Assembly: GCA_900539345.1 (NCBI GenBank)
Contig: UQBS01000027.1
Coordinates: forward strand, 1-37,687
From: an uncultured Coriobacteriaceae bacterium
GTDB lineage: Bacteria; Actinomycetota; Coriobacteriia; Coriobacteriales; UMGS124
Reading direction: 5' to 3'
Length of the DNA: 37,687 nt
The notes beneath the pieces were generated by a model, which was not told the origin of the DNA, did not search any database, and saw only the letters and a program-made list of their open reading frames with translations. The translations under genes and the position numbers were made by a program. Below are positions 25,065-33,563 of the stretch, piece after piece (the stretch's first letter is position 1; each line of letters begins with the position of its first letter).

Positions 25065-26222
25065 ATGAGCGCGATGGATAGTGCACTTGAACAGGTGCGT
25101 TGCGTTACGGGCGGAGATGTTTTCGACGCAGACTGCTTTGCCGCTGGCGACGTTTGGGTCAGCGGCTCTACGATTGCCGAAGAAGGTTGCGCCAGCGAAG
25201 GCATCGAGCTTGACGCAAGCGACTGCTATGTCATTCCCGGTCTCATCGACCTGCACTTCCATGGCTGCATGGGCGACGACCTTTCCGACGCAAGCGCCAA
25301 GGGCCTGCACCGCATGGCAGCCTACGAGGCAAAGCAGGGCATCACCGCCATCTGCCCTGCCTCGATGACCTTGCCCCCTGAACGCCTCATGGCCATCATG
25401 GGCAACGTCGGCGCCTTCGAAGCCGAAGCCGGCGAGGCCGAGCTCGTGGGCATGAACATGGAAGGCCCTTACATCTCGCCCGACAAAGTGGGTGCCCAAA
25501 ACCCTGAGTATGTGCGCGCGGCAAGCATCGAGGAGTTCACCGAGCTGCAGCAGACAGCCTGCGGCCGTATCAAGCTTGTGGATGTGGCTCCCGAAGAGCC
25601 TGGCAACCTCGACTTTATCCGCGAGATGCACGACAAGGTGCGCATCTCCCTCGCCCACATGTGCGCCGACTACGACGTCGCAAAAGCAGCTTTTGAGGCC
25701 GGTGCGCGCCATATGACGCACCTCTTCAACGCCATGCCGTCCCTCCATCACCGCAAGCCCGGCCCCATTGCCGCTGGTGCTGAAGCCGAGGGCGTCACGC
25801 CCGAGATCATCACCGACGGCGTGCACGTGCATCCCGCCATGGTTCGCATGGCCTTCGAGCTCTTCGGCGCCGACCGCGTGATTATCATCTCCGACAGCCT
25901 GCGTTGCTGCGGTTTGGAAGACGGTGAGTACGAACTCGGCGGCCAGAACTTCACGCTCAATGGCCGCCGCTGCACTCTGGCCGACGGCACTCTCGCAGGA
26001 TCTGCAAGCGACCAGATGGCATGTCTGCGCACCGCCGTCACCGAGATGAACATTCCCCTGCACGACGCCGTGCGCGCCGCCAGCACCAACCCCGCCCGCG
26101 CCCTTGGTGTGGACGACCATTACGGCTCCCTCGCCTGTGGCCACACCGCCAGCCTCGTCCTCCTCGACAAAACAACCCTTGCCGTCAAGCACGTCGTCCT
26201 GCGCGGCAAGCTGCTGGTGTAA
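25065..26222 (+). CDS. nagA: N-acetylglucosamine-6-phosphate deacetylase
   Basis: 385 aa from ATG at 25065; GGAAAGG lies 13 bases upstream, and a second ATG nine bases later is possible. Removes acetate from GlcNAc-6-P to give glucosamine-6-P for NagB. Amidohydrolase motifs: GLIDLHFHGCMGDD (HxH metal pair), MNMEGPYISP (metal Glu), LAHMCADYD, HMTHLFNAM (metal His), DGVHVHPA, and ISDSLRCCG (catalytic Asp). Length agrees with the family. It receives GlcNAc-6-P from the sialic acid pathway encoded just to the right. Confidence 0.93.
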   Translation: MSAMDSALEQVRCVTGGDVFDADCFAAGDVWVSGSTIAEEGCASEGIELDASDCYVIPGLIDLHFHGCMGDDLSDASAKGLHRMAAYEAKQGITAICPASMTLPPERLMAIMGNVGAFEAEAGEAELVGMNMEGPYISPDKVGAQNPEYVRAASIEEFTELQQTACGRIKLVDVAPEEPGNLDFIREMHDKVRISLAHMCADYDVAKAAFEAGARHMTHLFNAMPSLHHRKPGPIAAGAEAEGVTPEIITDGVHVHPAMVRMAFELFGADRVIIISDSLRCCGLEDGEYELGGQNFTLNGRRCTLADGTLAGSASDQMACLRTAVTEMNIPLHDAVRAASTNPARALGVDDHYGSLACGHTASLVLLDKTTLAVKHVVLRGKLLV

Positions 26223-26766
26223 GGCCCGTCATCGACAACGAGATGTAGCGTTCACGCGACGAGGGCATTGTCCAGGCGCAGTTTCGCAGTGAATTGCGAA
26301 GGCGAAGCCTGAGTAATTCGGTACGAGAATGTTTGAGCACTGGACAATGCCCTCGTCGACCAAGGCGATTGCAAGTCCCTGTTTAGCGCACACCGTCCGC
26401 AATCCAGCACGGCGTTCGCCCGGTCTAGGCATTATCCGGGCGCAGGGGGCCTTGGTTTTTTGTGCGACACCGACCGCGATTCAGCACGGCGTTCGCGCGG
26501 CACGGGTTTTGTCCAGGCGCAAGTTCCTTTCGAGCACCTTCCGTTCGCAAGGCGAACCAAAACATGCACAGTTCCCCGGACATCGCCCAAGCATGGGCCC
26601 CGGTTTTAAAGCGCGACACCGTCCGCGCGATTCAGCACGGCGTTCGCGCGGTCTAGACATTGTCCGGGCGCAGTTCTGCAGCCAAGAGAAAAGGGGCCCT
26701 GCGGCCCCTTTTCTCTTGGCGAAGCTGTTTGAGCACCGGGCAATGTCTAGACCGCCCCGCGCGACC
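26223..26766. repeat. Array of repeated palindromic elements between nagA and nanE
   Basis: No gene. Copies of a unit of about 60 bases lie at 26386-26446, 26462-26525 and 26611-26675, sharing ACACCG, CAGCACGGCGTTCG and a TCCGGGCGCAG-like end; a partial copy is at 26249-26283. The first and last copies are completed by inverted arms: 26257-26275 pairs exactly with 26340-26358 (19 bases), and 26649-26667 pairs with 26736-26754 (18 of 19). Both arms are joined to the same GTTTGAGCAC word. The middle copies look degenerate. Confidence 0.7.
26682..26719. terminator. Bidirectional terminator nested in the last palindromic element
   Basis: Perfect 17-bp stem (26682-26698 with 26703-26719; CCAAGAGAAAAGGGGCC and complement) around CTGC. 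A/T-runs in the stem serve both strands: it can end the nagA unit and the leftward nan unit, whose last stop is at 26767. Confidence 0.75.
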
Positions 26767-27447
26767 CTACTCCATCGCGGCGCAGAACCAGGAGGTAATA
26801 CTCGTCGGATGCGTAATCGCCGTGCCGACGACAACCGCCCAGGCACCGGCGTCGATGGCGTCCTTCGCGTCCTGAGGAGAGTGCACGCGGCCCTCGCACA
26901 CCACAGGGAAGCCCGGGAACTCCTCGCATGCCTTGCGCAGCAGCGGCAAATCGGGGCCGTCGGCCATGGTGCAGTCGATAGCGGCCACGCCATGGGAAAG
27001 CGTCGTGGAAACGAGGTCGCAGCCAGCGGCAACGGCACGACGGATATCCTCGATGGTGGCGCAGTCGGCCATGATAAGCACGTCGCTCTGGGCACGCACG
27101 CCAGCAACAACCTCCTCGAAGGTGCTGCCGTCAGGACGGGGCCTGTCGGTGGCGTCGATGGCCACGACGTCGCAACCAGCGTTCACACAAGCCATGGCAT
27201 GGCGCAGGGTCGGGGTGATGTACACGCCCTCGTGACCCTCCTTCCACAGACCAATGACAGGCACTTCGACGCGGCCCTTGATAGCGGCGATATCGGAGAG
27301 TCCCTGGCACCTGATGGCAGCAGCGCCACCCAGCTCGCACGCGCGAGCCATCTGGGCCATGGTCTCAGGATGGCGTAGGGGCTCGCCCATATATGCCTGG
27401 CAGCTCACGATGAGCTTACCCTTCATGGATTCAATTACAGGGTTCAT
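26767..27447 (-). CDS. nanE: N-acetylmannosamine-6-phosphate 2-epimerase
   Basis: 226 aa, ATG at 27447 after GAGAAAGG. Turns ManNAc-6-P into GlcNAc-6-P. TIM-barrel with family motifs: LIVSCQAYMGEPLRHPETMA at the start, ACELGGAAAIRCQG, VIGLWKEGHEGVYITPT (catalytic Lys), VVAIDATDRPRPDG, VSTTLSHGVA, VVCEGRVHSP (catalytic Glu) and VVVGTAITHP at the phosphate site. Last gene of the leftward nan run; 48 bases separate it from nanK. Confidence 0.95.
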   Translation of the reverse strand: MNPVIESMKGKLIVSCQAYMGEPLRHPETMAQMARACELGGAAAIRCQGLSDIAAIKGRVEVPVIGLWKEGHEGVYITPTLRHAMACVNAGCDVVAIDATDRPRPDGSTFEEVVAGVRAQSDVLIMADCATIEDIRRAVAAGCDLVSTTLSHGVAAIDCTMADGPDLPLLRKACEEFPGFPVVCEGRVHSPQDAKDAIDAGAWAVVVGTAITHPTSITSWFCAAME

Positions 27448-27495
27448 ACAGGAACCTTTCTCACATTGAACGTATCAGCACCTGCTGCCGGTAGA

Positions 27496-28506
27496 TTACT
27501 GCGCTACAGACAGCTTGTCGACGAGCCTTTCAGCCGCACCAATAAGCGGGGCGTCGTCGCCCAAGACGGCATCGGCAAAGCGCAAATCCGCCATCTCGGG
27601 CAGGACAAAGCCCTCAAAACCACTGCGAAGAGCGTCGTACCAGATGGGACCCGCCTTGCAGACGGAGCCAGCCAGAACAACGACCTCGGGATCGATGAGG
27701 TCGGCCCATGAAGCAATAGACTCGCCAAGGCTGCGACCAGACTGCTCGATAATCTCACGAGCCAGAGCCTCGCCGTTGTTAGCACGACGTGAAATCTCAC
27801 CGCCCGAAATAGCCTCGCCGCCGCGCGCGCGATAACACTCCTCAATACCGCTGCCAGCAACGACACTCTCCAGATGGCCCGTACCCGACCAGCCGCTCGG
27901 ACGTCCCACTGCCGCAGGATGCAGCGCATGACCAATCGCGCCGGCGCAACCGTGGGCACCACCCAGAAGATGGCCGTCAATCATGACAGCGCCACCCAAA
28001 CCGGTACCCGCCGCAACCATGAGTGCCACACGAGCGCCCTTTGCCGCACCATGGCGCAGCTCGCCCAAAGCATGGGCATGCACGTCGTTAAGAACAGCGA
28101 CCGGCAATCCGCAACGCTCATGCAGTGCGGCCCCGAGGGGCTGCCCCATCCACCCGGGCATTATCTCGCTGGCAAACGCCACAAGGCCGTCGGATTCGCG
28201 GATGCTGCCCGCAGAGCTTACACCGATGCCTGCCAAGGCGGGCACATCAGCCATCCGTGCATCGGCAACCAACTCACCGGCAAGCTCGCATACACGAGCA
28301 AGCACATCGGCTCCGCCACGCTCGGCATCAGTCGGGATGCTCTTCTTAAGCATTACTTTGGGGCAAGCGCCAACATGTTCATACACGGCGATGCAACCGG
28401 CGACCTTGGTACCGCCGATGTCGAGAGCCACCACAGAAAAGGGGGACGATCCCGCACAAGCGGTCTCGTCCCCCTTCATGGCGGCGGAGGATGATACGTT
28501 CGTCAT
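27496..28506 (-). CDS. nanK: ROK-family N-acetylmannosamine kinase
   Basis: 336 aa. ATG at 28506 is used because AAGGAG lies eight bases before it; the in-frame GTG at 28515 overlaps this site. Phosphorylates ManNAc at C6 using ATP. ROK features: VVALDIGGTKVAG, LAGIGVSSAGSIRESDG, VLNDVHAHALGE (catalytic Asp), MVAAGTGLGGAVMI and GAIGHALHP. The usual zinc motif CxCGxxGCxE after the His is missing: the segment reads GRPSGWSGTGHLES with no Cys. The start is 20 bases downstream of the nanA stop. Confidence 0.9.
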   Translation of the reverse strand: MTNVSSSAAMKGDETACAGSSPFSVVALDIGGTKVAGCIAVYEHVGACPKVMLKKSIPTDAERGGADVLARVCELAGELVADARMADVPALAGIGVSSAGSIRESDGLVAFASEIMPGWMGQPLGAALHERCGLPVAVLNDVHAHALGELRHGAAKGARVALMVAAGTGLGGAVMIDGHLLGGAHGCAGAIGHALHPAAVGRPSGWSGTGHLESVVAGSGIEECYRARGGEAISGGEISRRANNGEALAREIIEQSGRSLGESIASWADLIDPEVVVLAGSVCKAGPIWYDALRSGFEGFVLPEMADLRFADAVLGDDAPLIGAAERLVDKLSVAQ

Positions 28507-28526
28507 TCCCCGCACTCCTTCGCTAG

Positions 28527-29471
28527 TTAGGCGCGAACGGGCTGATCCTCAGCGATGAGGCCAGCAGTCTTCAGAACCTTGACGATGGCCTCAACGTCGT
28601 CGCCCACAAGAGGCTGGACAGGCTCACGCATCTGGTTGGTCTCGAAGATGCCCATCTGCCACAGGGCAGTCTTAAAGGCACCAACCCCGGCGCCGAAACC
28701 AACGGTGGCCTTGACGACGCGAGTGAGGAACATGAGGCGAGCGACGTGGTCCTGGAGCTCCTTGACCTTTGCCCAGTCGCCGGCCTGATAAGCACGCCAC
28801 ATCTCCACGTAGGTGTAGGGATCAACGTTGGCAAGGCCAGGCACGGAGCCATCAGCGCCAGCGAGGTAGGCGCCATCGACGCAGACCTCGTGACCGGTGA
28901 GCAGCTGCAGAGGGTGACCAGCGTCCTCGTTCTCAAGAACGAGCCAACGGAACGAAACGTCGTCGCCCGAGGAGTCCTTCACGCCCTGGAGCACGCCATC
29001 CTTGCCGAGGCGGACAAGCATGGTGGGGTCGAGCTTGGTGTGCACGCACACGGGAAGGTCGTAAGCGAAGAGCGGCAGCTCGGTGTTCTCGCGAATTGCG
29101 CGGAAGTGACGCTCGGTCTCCTTCGGGCCGCCCAGTGCATAGAAGGGAGCCGTGGCGACGAGACCGTCGACACCGATAGCCTCAGCACGCTTGGCCTGGT
29201 CGATGACGCGCAGGGTCTCCATGTCGATGATGCCGGCCAAGACGGGCACGCGGCCGCGCACGATGGAGACGGCCTCCTGAAGGACGTGCTGACGCTGAGC
29301 GTCGGTCAGGAAGGCAACCTCACCGGAGGAGCCCAGGAAGAAGAGACCGTCGACACCGGCATCAATCATGCGGTTGATGTTGCGGCTGAACGACTTGAGG
29401 TCAAGCGTGCGCTCGGCGGTCAGCGGAATGACTACGGGAGGAATGACGCCTTTGATGCACTTGGGATCCAT
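28527..29471 (-). CDS. nanA: N-acetylneuraminate lyase-type aldolase (DapA superfamily)
   Basis: 314 aa from ATG at 29471. Class I aldolase expected to split sialic acid into ManNAc and pyruvate. Motifs: VIPLTAERTLDLKSF, LFFLGSSGEVAFLT (carboxylate-binding loop), LFAYDLPVCVHTKL (Tyr of the active site), and LQGVKDSSGD (Schiff-base Lys). Sequence departs from E. coli NanA in the YDLP segment (usually YNxP), so the call rests partly on the surrounding nanE, nanK and nanQ genes; a related keto-acid aldolase is the alternative. Confidence 0.82.
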   Translation of the reverse strand: MDPKCIKGVIPPVVIPLTAERTLDLKSFSRNINRMIDAGVDGLFFLGSSGEVAFLTDAQRQHVLQEAVSIVRGRVPVLAGIIDMETLRVIDQAKRAEAIGVDGLVATAPFYALGGPKETERHFRAIRENTELPLFAYDLPVCVHTKLDPTMLVRLGKDGVLQGVKDSSGDDVSFRWLVLENEDAGHPLQLLTGHEVCVDGAYLAGADGSVPGLANVDPYTYVEMWRAYQAGDWAKVKELQDHVARLMFLTRVVKATVGFGAGVGAFKTALWQMGIFETNQMREPVQPLVGDDVEAIVKVLKTAGLIAEDQPVRA

Positions 29472-29504
29472 CTGTCCACTCTTTCGTTTCTTGCTACAGG
29501 ACGG

Positions 29505-30335
29505 TTATTTGCCCAGATCTGGGTAGAGCAGCGAAGGTGCTGCGCCCAGGAGAAGCTTAGTGTACTCATCGCGCGGATTGTTGAAAACCTGCTCCGCGGT
29601 GCCTTCCTCCACAGGCCTACCACCGTTCATGACGATGATGCGGTCGGAGATGTAACGCACCGTCTGGATGTCATGGCTGATGAAGACCATGGCCAGACCG
29701 AGGTCCTTCTTCAGGTCCATGAGAAGGTTCAGGATCTGAGCGCGGACGGACACGTCAAGGGCGCTCGTAGGCTCGTCGGCAATGATTGCGTCGGGCTGGA
29801 GCGACAGGGCGCGGGCAATGGCAACACGCTGGCGCTGGCCGCCGGAGAGCTGACCAGGCAGGGCGTCCATGACCGACACCGGCAGACCAACCTGCTCGAT
29901 GAGCTCGTAAACGCGCTTTTCACGAGACTCTTTGTCACCGATCTTGTGGACAAGCATCGGATCGAGCAACTGGTCGTGAATCGACATACGAGCGTTCAGA
30001 GCGGTAGCCGGGTCCTGGAAGACAACGGAGATAACGCGGCCGATACGGCGACGGTCAGCCGCCGTACGGTTGGTGACGTCGACACCCTTGAAGTAGACTT
30101 TGCCGGTCGTGGGCTTCTGCAGGCCGATCATGACGTTGGCGGTCGTGGACTTGCCGCAGCCCGACTCGCCGACGAGACCGATGGTCTCACCGGGCATGAG
30201 AGAGAGCGACACGCCCTTGAGCGCCTGAATCTTGTTGGGGTGCAGAATCGAACCGGTACGCGTCTTGAAGGTGACGGTGACATCCTCGAGCCTAATGATG
30301 GGCTCGTTGGGGTCAGTCTTGAACTCTTCGGCCAT
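29505..30335 (-). CDS. ABC transporter ATP-binding protein, DppF/OppF type
   Basis: 276 aa. Its ATG at 30335 overlaps the stop of the fusion gene (TAATG), so the two are translationally coupled. Walker A GLVGESGCGKST, Q-loop VVFQDPATALN, signature LSGGQRQRVAIARAL, Walker B IIADEPTSALD and H-loop FISHDIQTV are intact, with the C-terminal peptide-transporter extension (YTKLLLGAAPSL). Second ATPase of the family-5 importer in the nan cluster; no product other than this cluster's transporter is nearby. Confidence 0.92.
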   Translation of the reverse strand: MAEEFKTDPNEPIIRLEDVTVTFKTRTGSILHPNKIQALKGVSLSLMPGETIGLVGESGCGKSTTANVMIGLQKPTTGKVYFKGVDVTNRTAADRRRIGRVISVVFQDPATALNARMSIHDQLLDPMLVHKIGDKESREKRVYELIEQVGLPVSVMDALPGQLSGGQRQRVAIARALSLQPDAIIADEPTSALDVSVRAQILNLLMDLKKDLGLAMVFISHDIQTVRYISDRIIVMNGGRPVEEGTAEQVFNNPRDEYTKLLLGAAPSLLYPDLGK

Positions 30336-32392
30336 TACTCGGCACCTCCTGCCGGATAGGGTTCGATGCCAAGGCGCTTAAGCTCTTCTGCCGGCAGCTC
30401 TGCGTAGCAGTGATGCGTGCCGGGGATGGTCTTGAGCACAGGACGGACGGGCGACACCTTGTCGGGATGGCTCGAGCGGGGCGTGAAGCGATCGCCCTCG
30501 GGGAAGTCCTTCGGCGAAGGCACAGATCCGGGAATCTGGTGCAGGCGCGTTGTGGAATCGGCGCCGGAGAGGTTGGCGGAACCGCCGGCCTCAATGGAAA
30601 GCACCGAACCAAGCAAACCGCGAGTGTACTCGTGCACCGGGTTCGTCAGGATGTCGTTGACCGAGCCCTGCTCCACGACCTGGCCGGCGTACATGACCGT
30701 AATGGAGTTGGCGACCTCGGCAACAAGCGCCAGGTCGTGGCTTACGAACACCATGGCGAAGCCAAGCTCCTTCTGGAGCTTGTTGAGCAGGTCGACGACC
30801 TGCTTCTGCACCGTCACGTCGAGAGCCGTGGTGGGCTCGTCGGCAATGATGAGCTTGGGGTCGCGCGTCAAAGCCATGGCGATAAGGACGCGCTGACGCT
30901 GGCCGCCCGAAAGCTCGTGCGGGTAGGAGTCAAGCGTACGCTTGGGGTCGAGACCGACGAGCTCGAGGAGCTCCTCGGCGGTACGCGTGCCGCCACGCTT
31001 AGTGAGCTGCTTCATCTGAGCACGGATGAGCATGGAGGGGTTGAGCGAAGAGAGGGCGTCCTGATAGACCATGGCGATCTCATGGCCACGCAGGGCATTC
31101 ATGTCCTTATCGCTCAGGTCGAGCAGGTTCTGGCCGTTGTAGAGAATCTGACCGGAAATCTGAGCCTTCTTGTCGAGCAGACCCATGATCGTGAGCGACG
31201 TGATGGATTTGCCGCAGCCCGACTCGCCCACAAGGCCCATCGTCTGGCGCGGACGAACCTCAAAGCTCACGTGGTCGACAACGTTGACGTCGCCGTGGCG
31301 CGGGAACTTGATGCAGAGGTCCTTGACCTCCAGCACCGGGGGCACCTCGTAGTGGGCCGCGAAACGGTCCTTGCGCTGCGTCTCGACGGTCTTGAGCTGG
31401 TCAAGCCTGGCCTGCAGAGAAGCAGCCTGGGCCTTGTAAGCCAGCTTGGGATCGGACACGAGACGGTCAGCCTCGCGGTCGGAGTTGAGGTCGGAATCGC
31501 TCGGCTTGATGGCAGCCTTGGGGGCAGCCATGGCGTCGGTGATGCCCTCGGAGAGGATGTTCAGGGCAAGCACGGTGATGATGATGGCAAGGCCCGGGAA
31601 GAGCGCCGGCCACCAGTAACCGAGCATGACACCCTGACGGGCAGAAGCGAGCACGTTGCCCCACGTAGCGGCAGGCTCGGGGATGCCGGCGTTCAGGAAC
31701 GACAGCGAAGCCTCGAACACGATCGCGTCAGCAACAAGCACGATAGTGAACACCATGACGGGAGCGGCGCAGTTGCGCATAACGTGCTTGATAAGAATCC
31801 AAGGAGCACGGGCACCCGAAACGACGACTGCGCGCACGTAGTCGTGGCCATACTCGCTCACCACGTTGGCCCTCACGATACGCGCAATCTGCGGGATGTA
31901 GAGGAAGCCGATGGCAAGAACAAGCGTGGGCAGGTTCTGGCCGAACACGATAATGAGCGTTGCAGCCAGGGCAATGCCGGGGAAGGACATGATGATGTCC
32001 ATGATGCGCATGATGACCTCAGAGATCCACTTGCGCGACACGGCAGCAATCGAACCGATGATAGAGCCCACGACAAGGGCGAACGCGGTGGCGCCCAGAC
32101 CGATGATGAGCGAGGTGCGGGCACCGACCATCATGCGCGACAAAACGTCGCGGCCCTTGTTATCGGTACCAAAGAGGTGATCGGCACTCGGCGGCTGGTT
32201 GAGCATACCGTCCATATAGGGATCGCAGGGCGTCCAGAAGACAGCGACAACCGCCACAAGCACGACAAAAAGCAGCAGGATGCAGGCAATGCGAGCTGAG
32301 ACCGACATGTTCTTCCAGCGACGGAAGCGAACCTTGCCGGCGTTCTGCTCAAGCTTGCGGGTAAGACCCTCGTGAAGAACTGCGTTGGCCAT
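30335..32392 (-). CDS. Fused ABC permease (DppC-like) and ATPase (DppD-like)
   Basis: 685 aa. Residues 1 to about 300 are a DppC-type permease: first helix near 33-53, then PPSADHLFGTDNKGRDVLSR, the coupling segment VVSEYGHDYVRAVVVSGA, and further helices to about 285. A charged linker (about 300-355) leads to an ATPase with GLVGESGCGKSIT, VYQDALSSLNPSM, LSGGQRQRVLIAMAL, IIADEPTTALD and FVSHDLALV, plus a long C-terminal tail. In most systems these are separate genes. As I recall, the Haemophilus ducreyi sialic acid importer SatABCD has the same permease-ATPase fusion (SatC), which supports sialic acid as substrate. Two bases follow the dppB-like stop. Confidence 0.92.
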   Translation of the reverse strand: MANAVLHEGLTRKLEQNAGKVRFRRWKNMSVSARIACILLLFVVLVAVVAVFWTPCDPYMDGMLNQPPSADHLFGTDNKGRDVLSRMMVGARTSLIIGLGATAFALVVGSIIGSIAAVSRKWISEVIMRIMDIIMSFPGIALAATLIIVFGQNLPTLVLAIGFLYIPQIARIVRANVVSEYGHDYVRAVVVSGARAPWILIKHVMRNCAAPVMVFTIVLVADAIVFEASLSFLNAGIPEPAATWGNVLASARQGVMLGYWWPALFPGLAIIITVLALNILSEGITDAMAAPKAAIKPSDSDLNSDREADRLVSDPKLAYKAQAASLQARLDQLKTVETQRKDRFAAHYEVPPVLEVKDLCIKFPRHGDVNVVDHVSFEVRPRQTMGLVGESGCGKSITSLTIMGLLDKKAQISGQILYNGQNLLDLSDKDMNALRGHEIAMVYQDALSSLNPSMLIRAQMKQLTKRGGTRTAEELLELVGLDPKRTLDSYPHELSGGQRQRVLIAMALTRDPKLIIADEPTTALDVTVQKQVVDLLNKLQKELGFAMVFVSHDLALVAEVANSITVMYAGQVVEQGSVNDILTNPVHEYTRGLLGSVLSIEAGGSANLSGADSTTRLHQIPGSVPSPKDFPEGDRFTPRSSHPDKVSPVRPVLKTIPGTHHCYAELPAEELKRLGIEPYPAGGAE

Positions 32393-32394
32393 AG

Positions 32395-33360
32395 TTACAC
32401 CGTCCTGATTCGAGGGTCAATCAGGATATAGAGCATATCCACGATGATGTTGATGATGATGAAGGTGATGGCAACCACGAGCACGACGCCCATGACGAGC
32501 ATGGTGTAGTGCGAGGTGATGGCGTTGTAAATCGTCATACCCATACCCTGAAGGTTAAAGATAACCTCGATGACCACCGCGCCACCAATGAGGTAGCCGA
32601 TGCGCATGCCGAGAACGGTGACAGGGGTAATGAGGGCATTGCGCAGCACGTTGCGAGCGATGACGACGCCCTTCGGGATGCCGAAGCCCATAGCCGTGCG
32701 CACGTAGTCCTTGTCAAGCTCCTCGACCATGGAGGTGCGGATGACACGGGTAAGCTGGCCGGTCAGCGGCACAGCAAGAGCGATAGCGGGCAAGAACATA
32801 CGACGAGCCCAACCAGCAAAGTCGGTTCCCATATCGGGCAGGGCGCCAGACACGGGAAGGATCGACTGGATGTGTGCGCCAAAGACCCACATGATGAGAA
32901 GCACGGCGAGCCAGAACGAAGGCATGGCGATGCACACGATGCTGATGACACGAATGACCTGGTCGGGCCAGCGGTCACGGTACAGTGCCGAGATAACGCC
33001 GAGAACAGTGGCGAGAATCACACCGATGATAAGGCCGAAGAACGTCAGCTGAAGCGTGACGGGCAGGGCCTTTGCAATCTGGGCACCAACCGACATCGAG
33101 TCGTTTGCGCCATAGCTGCCCAAATCGCCCTGAATCAGACCACCCAGATAGTTGAAGTACTGCACCACAATGGGGTCGTTGAGGCCATGGGCCTCACGGT
33201 ATGCAGCTACCTCAGCAGCGGATGCCGTCTCACCCAATGCCGAATAGGCAGGGTCGACCGGCGACAGAGCCATAAGGAAGAACACGAGCAAAGTAACGCC
33301 AAGAATCATGATAGGCAGTGCGATGAGACGCCTACCGATCAAGCGCAGCAAATTGCTCAC
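32395..33360 (-). CDS. ABC transporter permease, DppB type
   Basis: 321 aa from GTG at 33360 with GGAAGGAGGGGAG before it. Six hydrophobic segments, with the DppB pattern LLRLIGRRLIALPIMILGVT at the start, VQYFNYLGGLIQGDLG, and the coupling segment MVEELDKDYVRTAMGFGIPK. Forms the membrane channel with the fused permease. A gap of about 200 bases lies between this gene and the esterase gene upstream. Confidence 0.92.
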   Translation of the reverse strand: MSNLLRLIGRRLIALPIMILGVTLLVFFLMALSPVDPAYSALGETASAAEVAAYREAHGLNDPIVVQYFNYLGGLIQGDLGSYGANDSMSVGAQIAKALPVTLQLTFFGLIIGVILATVLGVISALYRDRWPDQVIRVISIVCIAMPSFWLAVLLIMWVFGAHIQSILPVSGALPDMGTDFAGWARRMFLPAIALAVPLTGQLTRVIRTSMVEELDKDYVRTAMGFGIPKGVVIARNVLRNALITPVTVLGMRIGYLIGGAVVIEVIFNLQGMGMTIYNAITSHYTMLVMGVVLVVAITFIIINIIVDMLYILIDPRIRTV

Positions 33361-33563
33361 GGCTCCCCTCCTTCCAAACTCACCAAACGCGGCACACTTC
33401 GCCCGCGCAATGTACAGACTGGCCTATTCTACCTACCTTGCGCAATCCATGCACGCAAGAATTGGATATATGCAAACGATTACAACCTCATTTGAAAGAA
33501 AAAGTACATTGACGTTAAGATTTGCACGTCTAAGCGTCTCAACAACGGCCATCAAAAACAAAA
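33361..33563 (-). other. AT-rich gap between the esterase and dppB-like genes
   Basis: 203 bases without a gene inside the otherwise tight nan run. It holds an inverted repeat CTTGCG / CGCAAG (33437-33459) and AT-rich words such as GCATATATCC on the minus strand. An internal promoter is possible, but I could not fix -35 and -10 hexamers with normal spacing. Confidence 0.35.

Noticed and set aside
26386..26675. CRISPR array
   Set aside because: Repeats are too few, too long and irregularly spaced (about 75 and 150 bases), are imperfect, and no cas genes are near.
26329..27378. Open frame of 349 codons on the + strand
   Set aside because: Runs through the palindromic repeat array and then antisense to nanE; no start signal and no homology recognised.
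28746..30359. Long open frame of 537 codons on the + strand
   Set aside because: Antisense to nanA and the DppF-type ATPase, both with intact family motifs; the + translation has no recognisable domain and is a GC-bias shadow.
30410..32299. Long open frame of 629 codons on the + strand
   Set aside because: Antisense to the permease-ATPase fusion; its His/Asp/Arg-rich translation is typical of shadow frames in high-GC DNA.
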